A stretch of DNA of 64,000 nt from Seminavis robusta. Lineage: Eukaryota > Bacillariophyta > Bacillariophyceae > Naviculales > Naviculaceae. The notes under the pieces are model-generated. The model saw only the letters and a program-made list of their open reading frames with translations, ran no database searches and was not told the origin of the DNA. The position numbers were made by a program, and so were the translations under genes. The stretch covers positions 1 through 64,000 of the forward strand of contig CAICTM010000327.1 in assembly GCA_903772945.1 (NCBI GenBank), given 5' to 3'. Positions 32,593-43,305 of the stretch are shown one piece after another. Every line of letters starts with the position of its first letter. The stretch's first letter is position 1.

Positions 32593-34038
32593 ATGCAACA
32601 GACAATGAACCGAAGGACAAGACAGCCTCAGGCAGAGCCAGAGCCAGCGCCAGTGTCGGCACCCAAGCGATCCCCACGACCACCCTCCAAACCCAAGCAC
32701 AAACAGATAATCAGCACGAATGTCCTCTTTTTGATAGTGTTGGCCATTGTGGCGGGAGTCTACGGGTTGGTTGTCTTTGGCTTTTACGAGCACGAAGAAT
32801 CTACGAGTAATAGCCAGAACAACAAAAATCAAGGTGGCAAACACAATCCTGCTATTGAAAGTAAACAAGAAGAACGACGCATGGCCAAGCAGGAAAATAA
32901 TAACAACTTGCGAGGAGGACAACAAGCAGCAGTCGACACTACCCAGTATCCCTTCTGGAGAGACTTGGTGGTAAAATTGGGAACAATGTCGGCGGCCGAT
33001 GCTCTGCGAGAACTCAAAGAAAAGGATCCCTTTGGTGTACGTGCCTTTGAACAAGCCTTGTTGGACCAGGAAACCAATCTAGGTCGGCTCCTGGAACACG
33101 ATGAAATTGAAGCCCTCTTTCCCTGTCCATCGTCTCGCATCACATTGCCGGATCAACGCAATTTGCAAAAAGCACGAGATTTTCGAAACAACAAACCCGG
33201 GACCTTTTTATTCTTTCAACATTTGCGCAAAGCCGGAGGAACCCATTTCTGTTCCCTCGCTCAAGCCAATCTACCCAAAAACAACGTGGCACAATACTAC
33301 TGCATGCCCGACATGAAATGGTCGGGGGGCAAAAAAGCCGGATATCTCCATGCGTGGGCGAATGACGAAATCACACGACGCATGGCAGAAGAACACAGTC
33401 GAATTGCCGGTAACGAATGGGACTGGTTCGATGTCGAACATCATTTTGACTTGCCGGCCGTATTTGCCACCAGTTTTCGATTACCACTCAATCGGGCATT
33501 GTCGCAGTTTCGATTTGAATGCGTCGAAGATCGAGGATGCAAAGGATTGGATGTGGAAACCTTTTGGACCCGACGAGAGGATCTCTACAATGTCTACACA
33601 CAAACGTTTGCCGATACGCCCAAAACGTTTGGGAAACTCCGAAAAGCATACGAAGGGATCGTCCCCGATGCCGACCAGAGACGAGCCGAAATTATTGGCA
33701 GGGCGTTGGATACTGTGGCCAAATTCAATCTCGTCTTGAGCATGGAGTTCTTGGCATACGCGGGACCTCTGGTGGATAAGGTGTTGGGATTTCATGACAC
33801 GTCCCCACTCACCAAACGGGTCCGACCACACATCAATCAAGCCAAGAGAAACGATGGACAAGAAGTCAACGCATTAGGAGCGGCAGGCATCAACAAAGCA
33901 AGTTGGGATCCCGAACAGTATTTGAGCCCGGCACAGTACAAGATAATGAGCGAGCATTTGGCCTTGGATTCAATCCTCACCGATGCCGCCAGGAGAATGT
34001 TCTTGGAACGGTTGATCTGCACTGATTTGGACGAATAA
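32593..34038 (+). CDS. Type II membrane sulfotransferase
   Basis: The ORF is open from 32434, but the ATG at 32593 places a short basic, Pro-rich cytosolic tail before a single helix (about residues 41-64, VLFLIVLAIVAGVYGLVVFGF), the usual Golgi type II layout; the product is 481 residues. A Gln/Asn-rich stem follows. The PAPS-binding motifs of the family are present: the 5'-phosphosulfate loop FFQHLRKAGGTHFCSL (about 206-222, like HIPKTGGT in carbohydrate sulfotransferases) and the 3'-phosphate motif ATSFRLPLNRALSQF (about 292-308, R-x-P-x-x-R-x-x-S). It should transfer sulfate from PAPS to a glycan or other acceptor in the Golgi lumen. Acceptor is unknown. The gene is intronless. The window also contains a sulfatase, so both addition and removal of sulfate are represented nearby, though not in one unit. 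Confidence 0.8.
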   Translation: MQQTMNRRTRQPQAEPEPAPVSAPKRSPRPPSKPKHKQIISTNVLFLIVLAIVAGVYGLVVFGFYEHEESTSNSQNNKNQGGKHNPAIESKQEERRMAKQENNNNLRGGQQAAVDTTQYPFWRDLVVKLGTMSAADALRELKEKDPFGVRAFEQALLDQETNLGRLLEHDEIEALFPCPSSRITLPDQRNLQKARDFRNNKPGTFLFFQHLRKAGGTHFCSLAQANLPKNNVAQYYCMPDMKWSGGKKAGYLHAWANDEITRRMAEEHSRIAGNEWDWFDVEHHFDLPAVFATSFRLPLNRALSQFRFECVEDRGCKGLDVETFWTRREDLYNVYTQTFADTPKTFGKLRKAYEGIVPDADQRRAEIIGRALDTVAKFNLVLSMEFLAYAGPLVDKVLGFHDTSPLTKRVRPHINQAKRNDGQEVNALGAAGINKASWDPEQYLSPAQYKIMSEHLALDSILTDAARRMFLERLICTDLDE

Positions 34039-34711
34039 ATAGGACTAGCAGAGTCATGGTCAAAAGTCAGTACAACGAGTGCAATCGGCAGCTGTTCGGG
34101 AAAGCCACATTGATCGACCTGATTCTGAGTGCACAAGGTTTTCGGATTGAGATTCCCGTGCTTAACTATATATGAGCGCTCGTGTCGGCCATTCCATTTA
34201 GGTTGCAAGGAAGGGAACTCAACGAATCACAAGAAAGTTGAAGGAGAAACTGTTGTAGTTGAACAACCAACGATGACGACCAGTGTGGAAGGATGGAAAG
34301 ACACCTGTTTCCGAAGGCAGTCTGCTGCAGGACGCTTCCCTTCTGAAACCAAGGTCCGAAGGCAGTCTGCTGCAGGACGCTTCCCTTCTCAAACCCAGGC
34401 CAACCTTTATGATACTGGCGCCGTGGAAAACGTATTAGAGGCAAGAATATATAGATACACTATTGCCAATCTATCGTAGTGAGTTTCGCGTTGATCCTCT
34501 TGGTCAAGGCTCCTGAGTTGCTCTCGTGAGTGGATCATCTACCACTTGGTAGATCATACCATTTGGCGACATGCAATGCCACTGGGGGTTAAATACTCGC
34601 TATTGTTAGACTAATGCCAGTGTCATTGGTCTTAGGACTTGGAGAGCACAGACCAGTTTTGCTGTGTGTATTGGGGCATGGAGCACATGGCTTCATCCTC
34701 AGACTCGTCGA
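34039..34711. repeat. Intergenic region with a 45-bp tandem duplication
   Basis: The unit starting CCGAAGGCAGTCTGCTGCAG occurs at 34311 and again at 34356, with few differences. The rest shows no gene. Confidence 0.55.
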
Positions 34712-36149
34712 TCACAGCCATGTTGGCTCTGCGGGACCTGCCAGTGGGTAGAAGCTTGTGATGACATCAAACCTGGTCGCAGCGTTGGTCAGTACCTCCT
34801 TGTATTTCTCGTACGAGTAAGACATGTGTGCACCATTGCTGCACATGTTCTCCTGCTCTCTGGCGCTGATGTCATTAAGAACCTTGATGTCAATGAACGC
34901 CTGCTGTAGGAAGAGTTTTTGAATACTATCACTGAGTTTGTCCTGCTCGCTGGTCTTGGAGTCGCTGTACCGTGTGAGGACCTCATCGTAGTTGATGATG
35001 AACTCCACTGCAGAGCCCTTGGTTGTTGAGTACTTGATCCTGGTGAGCCAGTTGAGGGTGTCTACAGACTCTATTGAACCTTCCACAGAGTTGTGTGCAT
35101 CGTGGATCAGCTCATGCAGGATGTGGAAGCAATCACAGTCATGGAAATGATCCTTGACTACGACCTTCCCCTTGGTGGTCTTCACGATCTTCTGGAAAAC
35201 GGCATAGAACCAATCGTTCATCCTTCGGAGCTCGTACTCCAAGTCCTTGTCTGGTGGCACGTAGCTGGCATCAAAGAGGTTGTAAAACCCCTGGGCTCTA
35301 GCTGTCGTGATGAAGACATTGTACCATTGGTCGAATGTCTTGTTGGTCTTCAGAACAGGGTACACATTGGCATCCTGTTTGGCGTCGAAGGGCTTGCGCC
35401 TTGGGCCATCTCCTCCTCCACCTCCTCCAGGATCTGAAGGGTCTTCCATTGCCATCAGGGTCTCCAGGAGGTCCTGGGGGCCATCATATCTGTTTGGCGG
35501 CCAGTAGTTGGCATACAACATTTTGTAGAATCCTTGAGCCCTGGTCGTGGTGATGACATCTCGGTTCTTTATGGCTGCCCTTCTCACGACCTTTCTACTG
35601 GTCACTGAAAGTGAGGATGCATTGTCAATTGGTGAGAACGTGAGTCAATTAGGCAAGTTTGACACCAACAAGACAACAGAGGAAACTGAGCTTACCTGTT
35701 CTCATTATTGCTCTCATTGCCAGTGCTGTGGCTGGTGGAGCCAATGGCCAGCTCAGTTGATTCGTGGAAGCAGTACAAGTAGAGGTTTGATTAGTGAGAA
35801 TGACAGTTGCTGGACCTGGAATTGCTGCTGGAGCTGGAGGGCGCCAATCTGCTCTTCTCCTCAGCTCAGCCATGTAGACTGCAATCAAAATTTTATCTGA
35901 ACTGCGCCAGACCTGATCATCACAAAAGCTAGCAATTGTCAAGTTATGCCTCTTGTGGGTGAACAAAGCAGGTTCCACATCAGCGGGTGCAAAGTCCAAT
36001 GATTCAAGAATATTCTCCAGTCGATCATTGGCCAGTTTAGGGCTGCTCACAAGCCCAAAGACAGTTTGCTTTAAGTGCATAGTAGAATTTGGCTCCTGTT
36101 CCTTACAAGCTTGGCAGATCCTTCGAGTCCAGTCTATTTCAATCAGCAC
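34712..36149 (-). mobile_element. Ty1/copia-type fossil: RT piece and gag piece
   Basis: The minus-strand part 35605-34712 is open for 297 residues and resembles the gag of diatom copia-type elements (repeated TTARAQGFY motifs, WYNVF, YVPPD). The part 36149-35649 contains a reverse transcriptase fragment (QTVFGLVSSPKLANDRLENI and DVEPALFTHKRHNLTI). Within the same strand the RT piece comes before the gag piece, opposite to the element's normal order, so these are pieces of more than one copy or a rearranged copy. No LTR pair is visible. The element is broken: protease, integrase and most of RT and RNase H are missing. The gag piece looks younger or better kept than the RT piece. Confidence 0.7.
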
Positions 36150-36575
36150 TAGCTAGAGTAGTAGAAGTACACAAACAAGCTGCCTGTAGCTAGCTATTCT
36201 CTGTTGATACTTAGCTAGCTAGAGAAACTTATTCTTGTTCTATGTTCTATCATAGAGGGATCTGGCTCCAGCTGCATCTCAGGCTTCGTTGCCACACTGC
36301 CCGAGCACAAAGCAAGCAACAACGTGCATTACGGATGGAAGTCTTCGATCGACCTCCCCTCTACCGTAGCCTGCACCCTACGGTGGTACCACCAAGTGCC
36401 TTCTGAGGTTGGCCCGAGCAGTCCCGGTGAGGGGTGTTTCGCCGAGACACAAAAGGCCTGGGCGGAAAAGATCCAAAGGAGCAGAAAAGGGAATAAAAAC
36501 CATCTCACAATCCAAGAAGACCAAAAGAAAAGACAGCGCAACAGCAACCAAATAAAACTACCACAGAGAGCAAAA
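36150..36575. other. Intergenic region upstream of thioredoxin gene
   Basis: No gene seen. GCTAGCTA words occur near 36190-36225. The 5' UTR of the thioredoxin gene probably begins in its right half. Confidence 0.35.
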
Positions 36576-37117
36576 ATGGTGAACTATATCAAATCAATGG
36601 ATGAGTTCAACTCAATGTTGGAGACCTCCAAGTCAAAGGCGGTGATCATCGACTTTACAGCCACATGGTGAGTCGCATTCCAACGGCCAAAAAACAGATC
36701 GTGTTCCCACGTTCCCAACCGATCGCCCAAGCACCGAGATCCGAACCGACGACTGTCACTAAAAATCGTTTGCTCTGCTTTGTTTGTCCTTTCTTCCGAA
36801 ATACAGGTGCCCACCTTGTAAAATGATCGGTGAGTCTGGCTAGCTAGATGTAGGAATATTGGAAAACTAAGGAGTCGAAAAGGATCCTAACCGTGATTCT
36901 TTTGTTGTTGTCAGGCCCCATCTTTGAGGGACTCGCCAAGGAGTACACAAGTATTGAATTCTTCAAGGTGGATGTTGATGACGCTGAGGATGTTGCCGCC
37001 AAGTGTGGAATCCAAGCCATGCCCACATTCCAAGTCTTCAAAGATGGATCCATGGTGGACGAAATGAAAGGAGCCAGTGAACCTGGCTTGAAGGCAATCC
37101 TTGAGAAGCACAAGTAA
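36576..37117 (+). CDS. Thioredoxin (cytosolic type)
   Basis: Three exons: 36576-36667, 36807-36829 and 36915-37117 (introns 139 and 85 bp), giving 105 residues, the normal thioredoxin length. The product starts MVNYIKSMDEFNSMLE, has no targeting leader, and so should act in the cytosol or nucleus. The catalytic site is WCPPCKMIGP: Trp is split by intron 1, and the whole CPPCKMI is encoded by the 23-nt exon 2. Most thioredoxins have CGPC; CPPC is a known variant of h-type thioredoxins. The conserved cis-Pro follows in AMPTFQVFKDG, and KVDVDD is the usual strand before it. It reduces protein disulfides with electrons from a thioredoxin reductase. Confidence 0.9.
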
Positions 37118-37464
37118 AGAGACAGATAGACAACAGAGAAGGAACATGGTTTGGGAATCTTGTTGCCAAGTGAATTTTTAAGTGTTGCCCTGGGCAAAAG
37201 AAGAGGATTATGCTTTACCCGACAATGTCAAAAATCCAATCTACAGAATCACTGAAGATTTGTTGGCGGTATGGTTTGGTGTAAAGGATAGAAACAACAA
37301 TTTGCCCACAGAAATGCCAAAATTGGGTCTTTTCGTCGCACTGCGTTAAAATAAAATTGGGTCTTCTTTGGGTCTTTTTGTTGCATTGTGTTCTCTCCTC
37401 CAGCTTCCTTTGTGGTTGCTTGTGGTAGGTGGAAGGACGCTTGCCAATCCTATTCATTCGTTCC
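37118..37464. other. Convergent intergenic region
   Basis: About 350 bp between the thioredoxin stop and the proteasome gene stop. The stretch 37315-37390 contains a near-duplicate AAATTGGGTCTT word. No gene. Confidence 0.35.
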
Positions 37465-38498
37465 TCAGTCATTCCGACTGGCCATGTCGTATTCTGTGAT
37501 GCCGTTGCGATGGATCAGGTAGACCATGGCGCCATAGCCACTCAAACAGTCTCGTTCCAGTGCACTCAAAAACGCATTGGCACAAACCTCCACCAATTCA
37601 TCCGCTTCAAGATCGGGTTTCCACAACGCTTCGGCAGTGCCAAAAATGGAATCCGATGCTGCACCGGCACACACAAATGCCCGAGAGATGGATTTGGCCC
37701 CAATGCAATCCATGGAACACAAAAAGGGAGTGGCTCCATCCGGACATGTCTTTGTCGTCGTCGTCAACCCCACAATGAGAGGTTCTACATAGTACGGTGC
37801 TTGCCTTCGATTGTACAGAACATGACTGGTCAAGGAGGCCATGGCGCGGGGTGTAATGACGGGACGTTGCTGTCGATTCTCATTCATGAAACCCAGCCCT
37901 CGACCCAATTTCGAAGCCACTTGTTTTTCCAAACTATGCGACAAGGACTGCACATCTCCCTCCAAACCTGTGAACGCTACCATGAGTTCTGGACTTGGTA
38001 CGTAGACATGCCGTGGTGCAATATTGACCATCTATGTATGTATTCCCGGCATATAGCGTAGAAGTTGGAAAACCAGGATGAGATTGGGAATAGATAAAAG
38101 TGCATCCAACAAGGAAACACAACCAGAAATTCCAAGAATCTCTTGTCCTGCGTATCAGGCAGGCAGCTACGGCATGTATTGTATTAACTTAGATACCCTG
38201 ATACCGGTAGCATGACTGCCGACCACAGCAACGGACCTACCTGAGCTCCACTAGCAAATCGTTTATCCACAGCCAAGGCCACACAATCTTTCCCTGCCAT
38301 GGCCAGTACCGATCCTCCATTCATGGTCAGTGGATTTTGATCTTGCTGCGATCGCACGGATCTCGTGCCAAAGGACAGAAAAATCAGGAGAGTCCATGCC
38401 AAAGGCCGTCTTTTGTTGGCTCTACTAGTAGACAACCGCATTTTGCTGGTACTCTCCTGAGCATTGAGAGCAGTGTCCGTGGTGAAATTCTTCGTCAT
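37465..38498 (-). CDS. PSMB3: 20S proteasome subunit beta-3 with secretory-type N-terminal extension
   Basis: Two exons on the minus strand, 38498-38241 and 38031-37465, intron 209 bp. From Met59 (MNGGSVLAMAGKDCVALAVD) the protein follows PSMB3 in order: FTGLEGDVQSL, LYNRRQAPYYVEPLIVGL, PFLCSMDCIGA, ESLW-like EALWKPD, and ALERDCLSGYGAMVYLI. Beta-3 is a non-catalytic ring subunit, so lack of an N-terminal Thr is normal. The ORF is longer at the front: Met1 and Met20 (38441, MRLSTSRANKRRPLAWTLL) are in frame, and Met20 begins a good signal peptide (RRPLAWTLLIFLSFG, cut near VRS). Without it the protein would be 216 residues, near the usual 205. Compared with animal PSMB3 the sequence is rather divergent. 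The longer form may be a paralog for the periplastidal compartment; the shorter would be the ordinary cytosolic subunit. Confidence 0.82.
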
Positions 38499-38760
38499 CT
38501 TGCTACAATTCCGCCTCTTTGGGTATCCTTTGAAACTTTTCTAATGCAGACGAACGGCCGGGTGAACAGCAGATCACCATGGTCGTTTCCAAAAGAAACG
38601 GTCTTGGTTCACTGATTAGAGATAGGGTGATGGGAAAGTCCATGTTTCGTGGACGCTTTTGGATCTTCGAAGAACGACCGAAAAAGATCTGAAAGATCGA
38701 AACTGCATTCCACACGACGACCAGATCGTCCAAGTCGAGTGACAGTCCCATAAAAAGGCA
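38499..38760. promoter_or_regulatory. Shared divergent promoter region (proteasome beta-3 / methyltransferase)
   Basis: Only 262 bp separate the first possible ATGs of two divergent genes, so their promoters must overlap or abut. A TTTTTAT-like patch is present near the methyltransferase start; no motif can be assigned with confidence. Confidence 0.45.
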
Positions 38761-39603
38761 ATGGCTCCATCACCAACACAACATTGTGCTCCCTCTGTCC
38801 TCAAGACCCTAACAGTCTGTCTCATTCTCCAGTTGGTATCCTCTTTCAGCGGCAGCAGTATGAGTCAGGAACGTCCATTGGAAGAGCAGTCGGATCGACT
38901 GAGCCGATGGCACAATCGTTGGGACGAAAAGAGAATCGGTTGGCACCGAGAAGAAGTCAATCCTGGACTGATCAAGTATGGCACGGTGGACAAGGACTCT
39001 TGTCCAGCAGAGGGACTTCGTTGGTTTGTACCACTCTGTGGCAAGACGGTGGATATGGCCTATTTGGCAAGCCAAGAGACCACGGCAGAAGTGGTGGGTG
39101 TCGATGGCGTTTTAAAGGCGCTGGAATCATTTGTGGAGGATCATCCTGAACTGAAGATTGAGCAACAACCCCCAACCGGAAAGTTCGAGAAACTGACGGG
39201 AACGAAAATTACCCTATTGAAGGGTGACTTTTTTGCTCTCGATGTTGAGGCTACAGGGGGGCAGTTTGACACCGTTTTTGATCGGGCTTCCATGGTTGCC
39301 ATTGATCCGTCATTGCGCGAGGATTATGTCAACGTTATTGGAAAGCTGCTCAAGCCTGGTGGCAAGATTATACTCGGCACTCTGGAACGACGAACGGGTG
39401 AAGAAGAAGCAGTAAAAAAGGGACCACCGTTTTCCATTTCCGAGGCAGAAGTGCGTCGTCTCTATGAAAAACTGGATTGGGTCGAGTCTATCACTCTTGT
39501 GGAAGAGATTGATGAGTTTGCAAGAACACCGGAAGACAAGATTCGTTACGAAGGTGTCACCAGCTTGTACGAGCTTTACTTCCTTATCCAGGCCAAGGCA
39601 TAG
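38761..39603 (+). CDS. TPMT-family S-adenosylmethionine methyltransferase, plastid-type leader
   Basis: This intronless ORF of 280 residues belongs to the thiopurine methyltransferase family: W-x-x-x-W...GWHREEVNPGL near the start, FVPLCGKTVDMAYLA (SAM-binding motif I), VVGVDGVLKAL, GDFFAL, FDTVFDRASMVAIDP and LKPGGKIILGT follow in normal order. The N-terminus has a hydrophobic leader (VLKTLTVCLILQLVSS) followed directly by FSGSS, which fits the signal-peptide-plus-Phe plastid presequence of diatoms. TPMT-like enzymes methylate sulfur, halide or similar nucleophiles; in marine algae members of the family have been linked to methyl halide or methylated chalcogen production. The actual substrate cannot be read from the sequence. 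Confidence 0.8.
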   Translation: MAPSPTQHCAPSVLKTLTVCLILQLVSSFSGSSMSQERPLEEQSDRLSRWHNRWDEKRIGWHREEVNPGLIKYGTVDKDSCPAEGLRWFVPLCGKTVDMAYLASQETTAEVVGVDGVLKALESFVEDHPELKIEQQPPTGKFEKLTGTKITLLKGDFFALDVEATGGQFDTVFDRASMVAIDPSLREDYVNVIGKLLKPGGKIILGTLERRTGEEEAVKKGPPFSISEAEVRRLYEKLDWVESITLVEEIDEFARTPEDKIRYEGVTSLYELYFLIQAKA

Positions 39604-40697
39604 CCGACACTTTCTTAATTAACAATGCTGAGTAGATGGCAATTTTTCTAGTTTGTCAGAACAAAAGGGCAAGTTTAGGAGCAAGGAGAGTAAGACGGCA
39701 ACAAATAAATGGACAACCAATGTGGCCTCATTTTTGAAGTAGAATATAGGTTGATTGTCGGGGACACTGCAAATGGTTGCTAATTATGTACAGGCGACTT
39801 TCAATACATTTCTTCATTCTTATCCTTTCCTCTATGGAATGATCTAGCCACATAGTTACACCTTGCCGCTTTCAATTGGATGAATTCTTGTTTGACTGCA
39901 GTGAAAGTTTGATTAGTATGGGAGGGAGTCGAAGTCCCTGTGGTTGGGCTGCTTGGGTGTGGATTGGTGGCGAGGCCAGTGCCTGGCAGCATGTCAAGCA
40001 CAACATCAAGCAGCCACGTCGCAAACGAATATCAGATCCCTTGACACATCATCCAGCCATTGCAATCAACAAGGAAGGAGAAACATGCAAGAAAAGGAAA
40101 ACAGCTGCAGGTGTGACAACTGAAACTGGCCCATGGGAGCAATTTTCTGCCACATTCAGAACGTCAACAACCAAACCTTGATCAAGAGAGGACGGGCTTG
40201 ATTTTACTTTTCTCCCTTTATTTTAAACGAGAAGGGTAGCCATGTTGGTTTCGAATGCAAATGTTAAGCCCTACAACCACACATCTTGGGTTCTGAATAG
40301 AACTCACCATGTCAATGAGGCCAAGCCGCTAGCTAGGCAAAGAGCAAACCCTCTTGGGAAAAGGAGCCGAGATTGAGATGGAGAAATAATGATGAGTTTC
40401 AGAGATGGCTTGCTACTCATCCCATCACCAACAAAGCTGACATTGACTTGTCATCAGAACACAGGAATGCTCTACTCTGAGTAAGTAACACATTTATCCC
40501 CGGCACAACAAAGCTTTGCCAGCTTTGCCAGCTTCACCGCCAGAAGCCGTTCATCAAATAAAATATTTTTATTTTATTATTTTACTCGTTGTATCGATCC
40601 TCTTTTCACAAACGGTCGTCGACGCGAGTGTCCTTCGACCTTTCCTTGTTGCTGCTGTCACTTCTTCTTTGAGCTTGCGTCTGTGTTTATCATCATC
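39604..40697. other. Intergenic region with an unassigned 101-residue ORF
   Basis: A plus-strand ORF (39876-40181) contains basic RRKRISD and CKKRK pieces but matches nothing I recognise; the first Met sits in poor context. The rest holds the promoter of the RAE1 gene. No repeats stand out. Confidence 0.35.
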
Positions 40698-42128
40698 ATG
40701 TCGACATTTGGATCATCAGGAACTGCTCCGGCTTCCTCAATCGCTCCGAACGACTGCAACGTCGCGCAGGCTGGAGACGATGGTAAGTGCAGTACATGTA
40801 TCAGTACCGGCGCTTTGGTTGCTTGTGGACGCTGCTTCAGACGTACCGTACGGTACACACCCAATTTACTCATGGCATTGACTTTCTTTCTCTTTTCCTG
40901 TGGCAAGGTGTTTCCTCTTTGATTTGGAGTCCTACACAAAATATCCTGGCGTCGACAAACTGGGACTCTGGTATTCGAGTCTGGGAGGTGGCCGAGCAGA
41001 ATGGTCAGGTCCAGGCAAACCCCAAAGCCAAAGCCAACCATGAGAACCAAGCTCCTGCTCTAGCATCTTGTTTCACGCCCGATGGCAGCAAAATAATTTC
41101 TGGAGGTTGCGACAAGGCAGTGCGTATGTGGCAACTGGGTCAAAACTTGCCAGCCAACGGTTCGCCACAGCAAATTGGAGTTCATGACGCTCCTGTCAGT
41201 TGTTTGGGTTATCTGCCGTCAACCAACATTGTGGTGAGCGGCGGCTGGGATCGGAAATTGAAGTTCTGGGATATGCGCTCTCCAAATCCTGTAGGAGCAT
41301 TGGACATGCCAGAACGAGTCTATGATCTTGATGTGCGAGGAAATCTCATGGTGGTTGCCACAGCTGGTCGACAAATTGTGTCCTATGATGTGTCCGGGGA
41401 ACCACGTGAATACTCGCGGAAAGAATCTCCTCTCAAGTATCAATCGCGATGCATTTCATGCTTCACTGACACCACTGGATTTGCTGTGGGCAGCATTGAG
41501 GGCCGTGTGGGCATTCATTATCTCCAGAAAGTGGCGGGAAAGGACAGCTTTGCCTTCAAATGCCATCGTCAGGAAAGCCAAGTGTACAGCGTCAATGCAA
41601 TCTGCTTTCACAGCCACTTTGGAACATTTGCTACTGTGGGATCTGATGGTGTCGTGAACTTTTGGGATAAGGACAACAAACAGAGGTGGGTTGACGAAGA
41701 AACATTCATCACAAAGACGACAATTCAATTTTTTTTGCCGATCAAAGGGACACTCAACATTTTGTGTTATTCGATTCATTCGTTCTATTTTTGTTACAGA
41801 TTGAAGGGTTTCAACGCAATCCAGCGTCCAATTCCTTGTGCCAACTTCAATGCTCAAGGAAACTTGTTTGCCTATGCCAGTAGCTACGATTGGAGTAAAG
41901 GGAGCCAGTCCCATGTGCCGGGCAGCCCAAATGGTAGGATTTCCTCTTGCGGTGAAATGCTCATTCCAACCTGCAACCGTACCAATATGTTTCTCACCAC
42001 TGCTCTTGTTGGTGCCGCCTTTGCCACTGCACTGTTCTTTGCAACTTTTGGAAGAAATCTTCGTTCATTACACTGCAGAAGAAGAGATCAAACCGAAGGG
42101 AAAGAAATCAGGTGGTACTCGCCGCTAG
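40698..42128 (+). CDS. RAE1: RAE1/GLE2 mRNA export factor (WD40 propeller)
   Basis: Four exons: 40698-40782, 40908-41685, 41800-41933 and 42055-42128 (introns 125, 114 and 121 bp), 356 residues, close to human RAE1 (368). Family-specific stretches are clear: ASTNWDSGIRVWEV, SGGCDKAVRMWQL, IGVHDAPVSCLGYL, SGGWDRKLKFWDMRSPNPVG, ESPLKYQSRCISCF, FAVGSIEGRVGIHYL, FKCHRQESQVYSVNAI, TVGSDGVVNFWDKD and FAYASSYDWSKG. The last exon gives the short basic tail EEEIKPKGKKSGGTRR. RAE1 binds the NUP98 GLEBS motif at the nuclear pore and takes part in mRNA export and spindle assembly. Intron 1 carries a palindromic ACCGTACGGTAC word. Apart from a short Ser/Ala-rich N-terminus nothing is unusual. Confidence 0.92.
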
Positions 42129-43305
42129 GCTGTTTTCAATCTGCTGCATCACTGTTTCTACAGTACCAGGGCTGAAGGCCTGGTCAGAGTAGTTTTGAAT
42201 GTAATACAAAGAGATCTTCTTTGGCTCATACACAAACCATGACAGAAGAGAGGACATCTGCACAACACAACATCACAAGAAACAAGGAGCTACCGGTAGC
42301 ACATGGCAGCGCCGGTAGTTGTTTGTTTGTAGTTGTAGATGAAACATAAACAATATGCTGCATGCATCAACAAGGCTTCATGTAATGCTTCTGTGTTGTA
42401 GGACAAGCCATGACGATTCCGCATACTTCGTACCGGTACGGTACCAGTGAAGACGGCTCCTGCTGCTGAGTAACTTCACTGGTAGCAGCCAAGTCGTCAC
42501 TGGTATGCATCAGGAGCTCGAGGTCCAAAGTTTATGAACCAGACATGGCCGAAGAGTCCAAGGGTTTGTGTGGTACCGGTATCGTAGCTCGATAGACTTG
42601 ACCCCACAATAAAACTGGGTGTCCCCTGAAGATGGCACGATTGCCTATAACGACTGTGCCTGGTACAGTGAAAACGCGAGAGTATACTACTAGTAGCTAT
42701 ATACTGACCAGCTAGTAGCATGGCCAACTAGATTCTAAACTCAACCGAGCTAACGCTGGGCACTGATGTGTTTCTGCATTGCCGTCACCTTCCTCCGCAC
42801 TGGGTTTTGCTTTCCTTTTTGGACCTACTCAAAATGAACACCCTTGCCCTTAATTAGTTAAGAAACACAACCTGAGGATACTTGGTGGCCTGGGGTGCCT
42901 TGTGGGCCATAGAGATGCATGCTCAATGCCAACCCCATATGCACCAGCCTCCTTAGAACATATATCTTCTATGCCAAGTTAGAGGGGTATCCGATGGGAT
43001 GGAGCAACACCCCTGTGAGGGTGGGCTTTGTTTGTCACGGTGAAAGAAACGGCACCGGTATCCCCTGCTTCAGGTGCCGCAATACATCAGTATCGAGCAG
43101 CAACGGGAGCACAAATAATACAAACACGTAAGCTGATATAAACGAGATATTCTAACTTTAGAAATACGTGTAGTGCTACACCATAGCCACAAAGCAAAGC
43201 AACGCATGGAGGTGGTCGGCAGCCTTCTGTCGGCTGCGGTTGGTACGTGCAAGACATGTGTGGAATGATTGACTCTGCATAGGCCGAATTCTCGATCTTT
43301 GACTC
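42129..43305. other. Convergent intergenic region with palindromic words
   Basis: About 1.2 kb between two converging genes. TACCGGTACGGTACC words occur at about 42430-42446, and GTGGTACCGGTATC near 42571. No gene is supported. Confidence 0.4.

Noticed and set aside
39876-40181. 101-residue plus-strand ORF with basic pieces
   Set aside because: It looked slightly like the end of a transposase, but no motif could be named.
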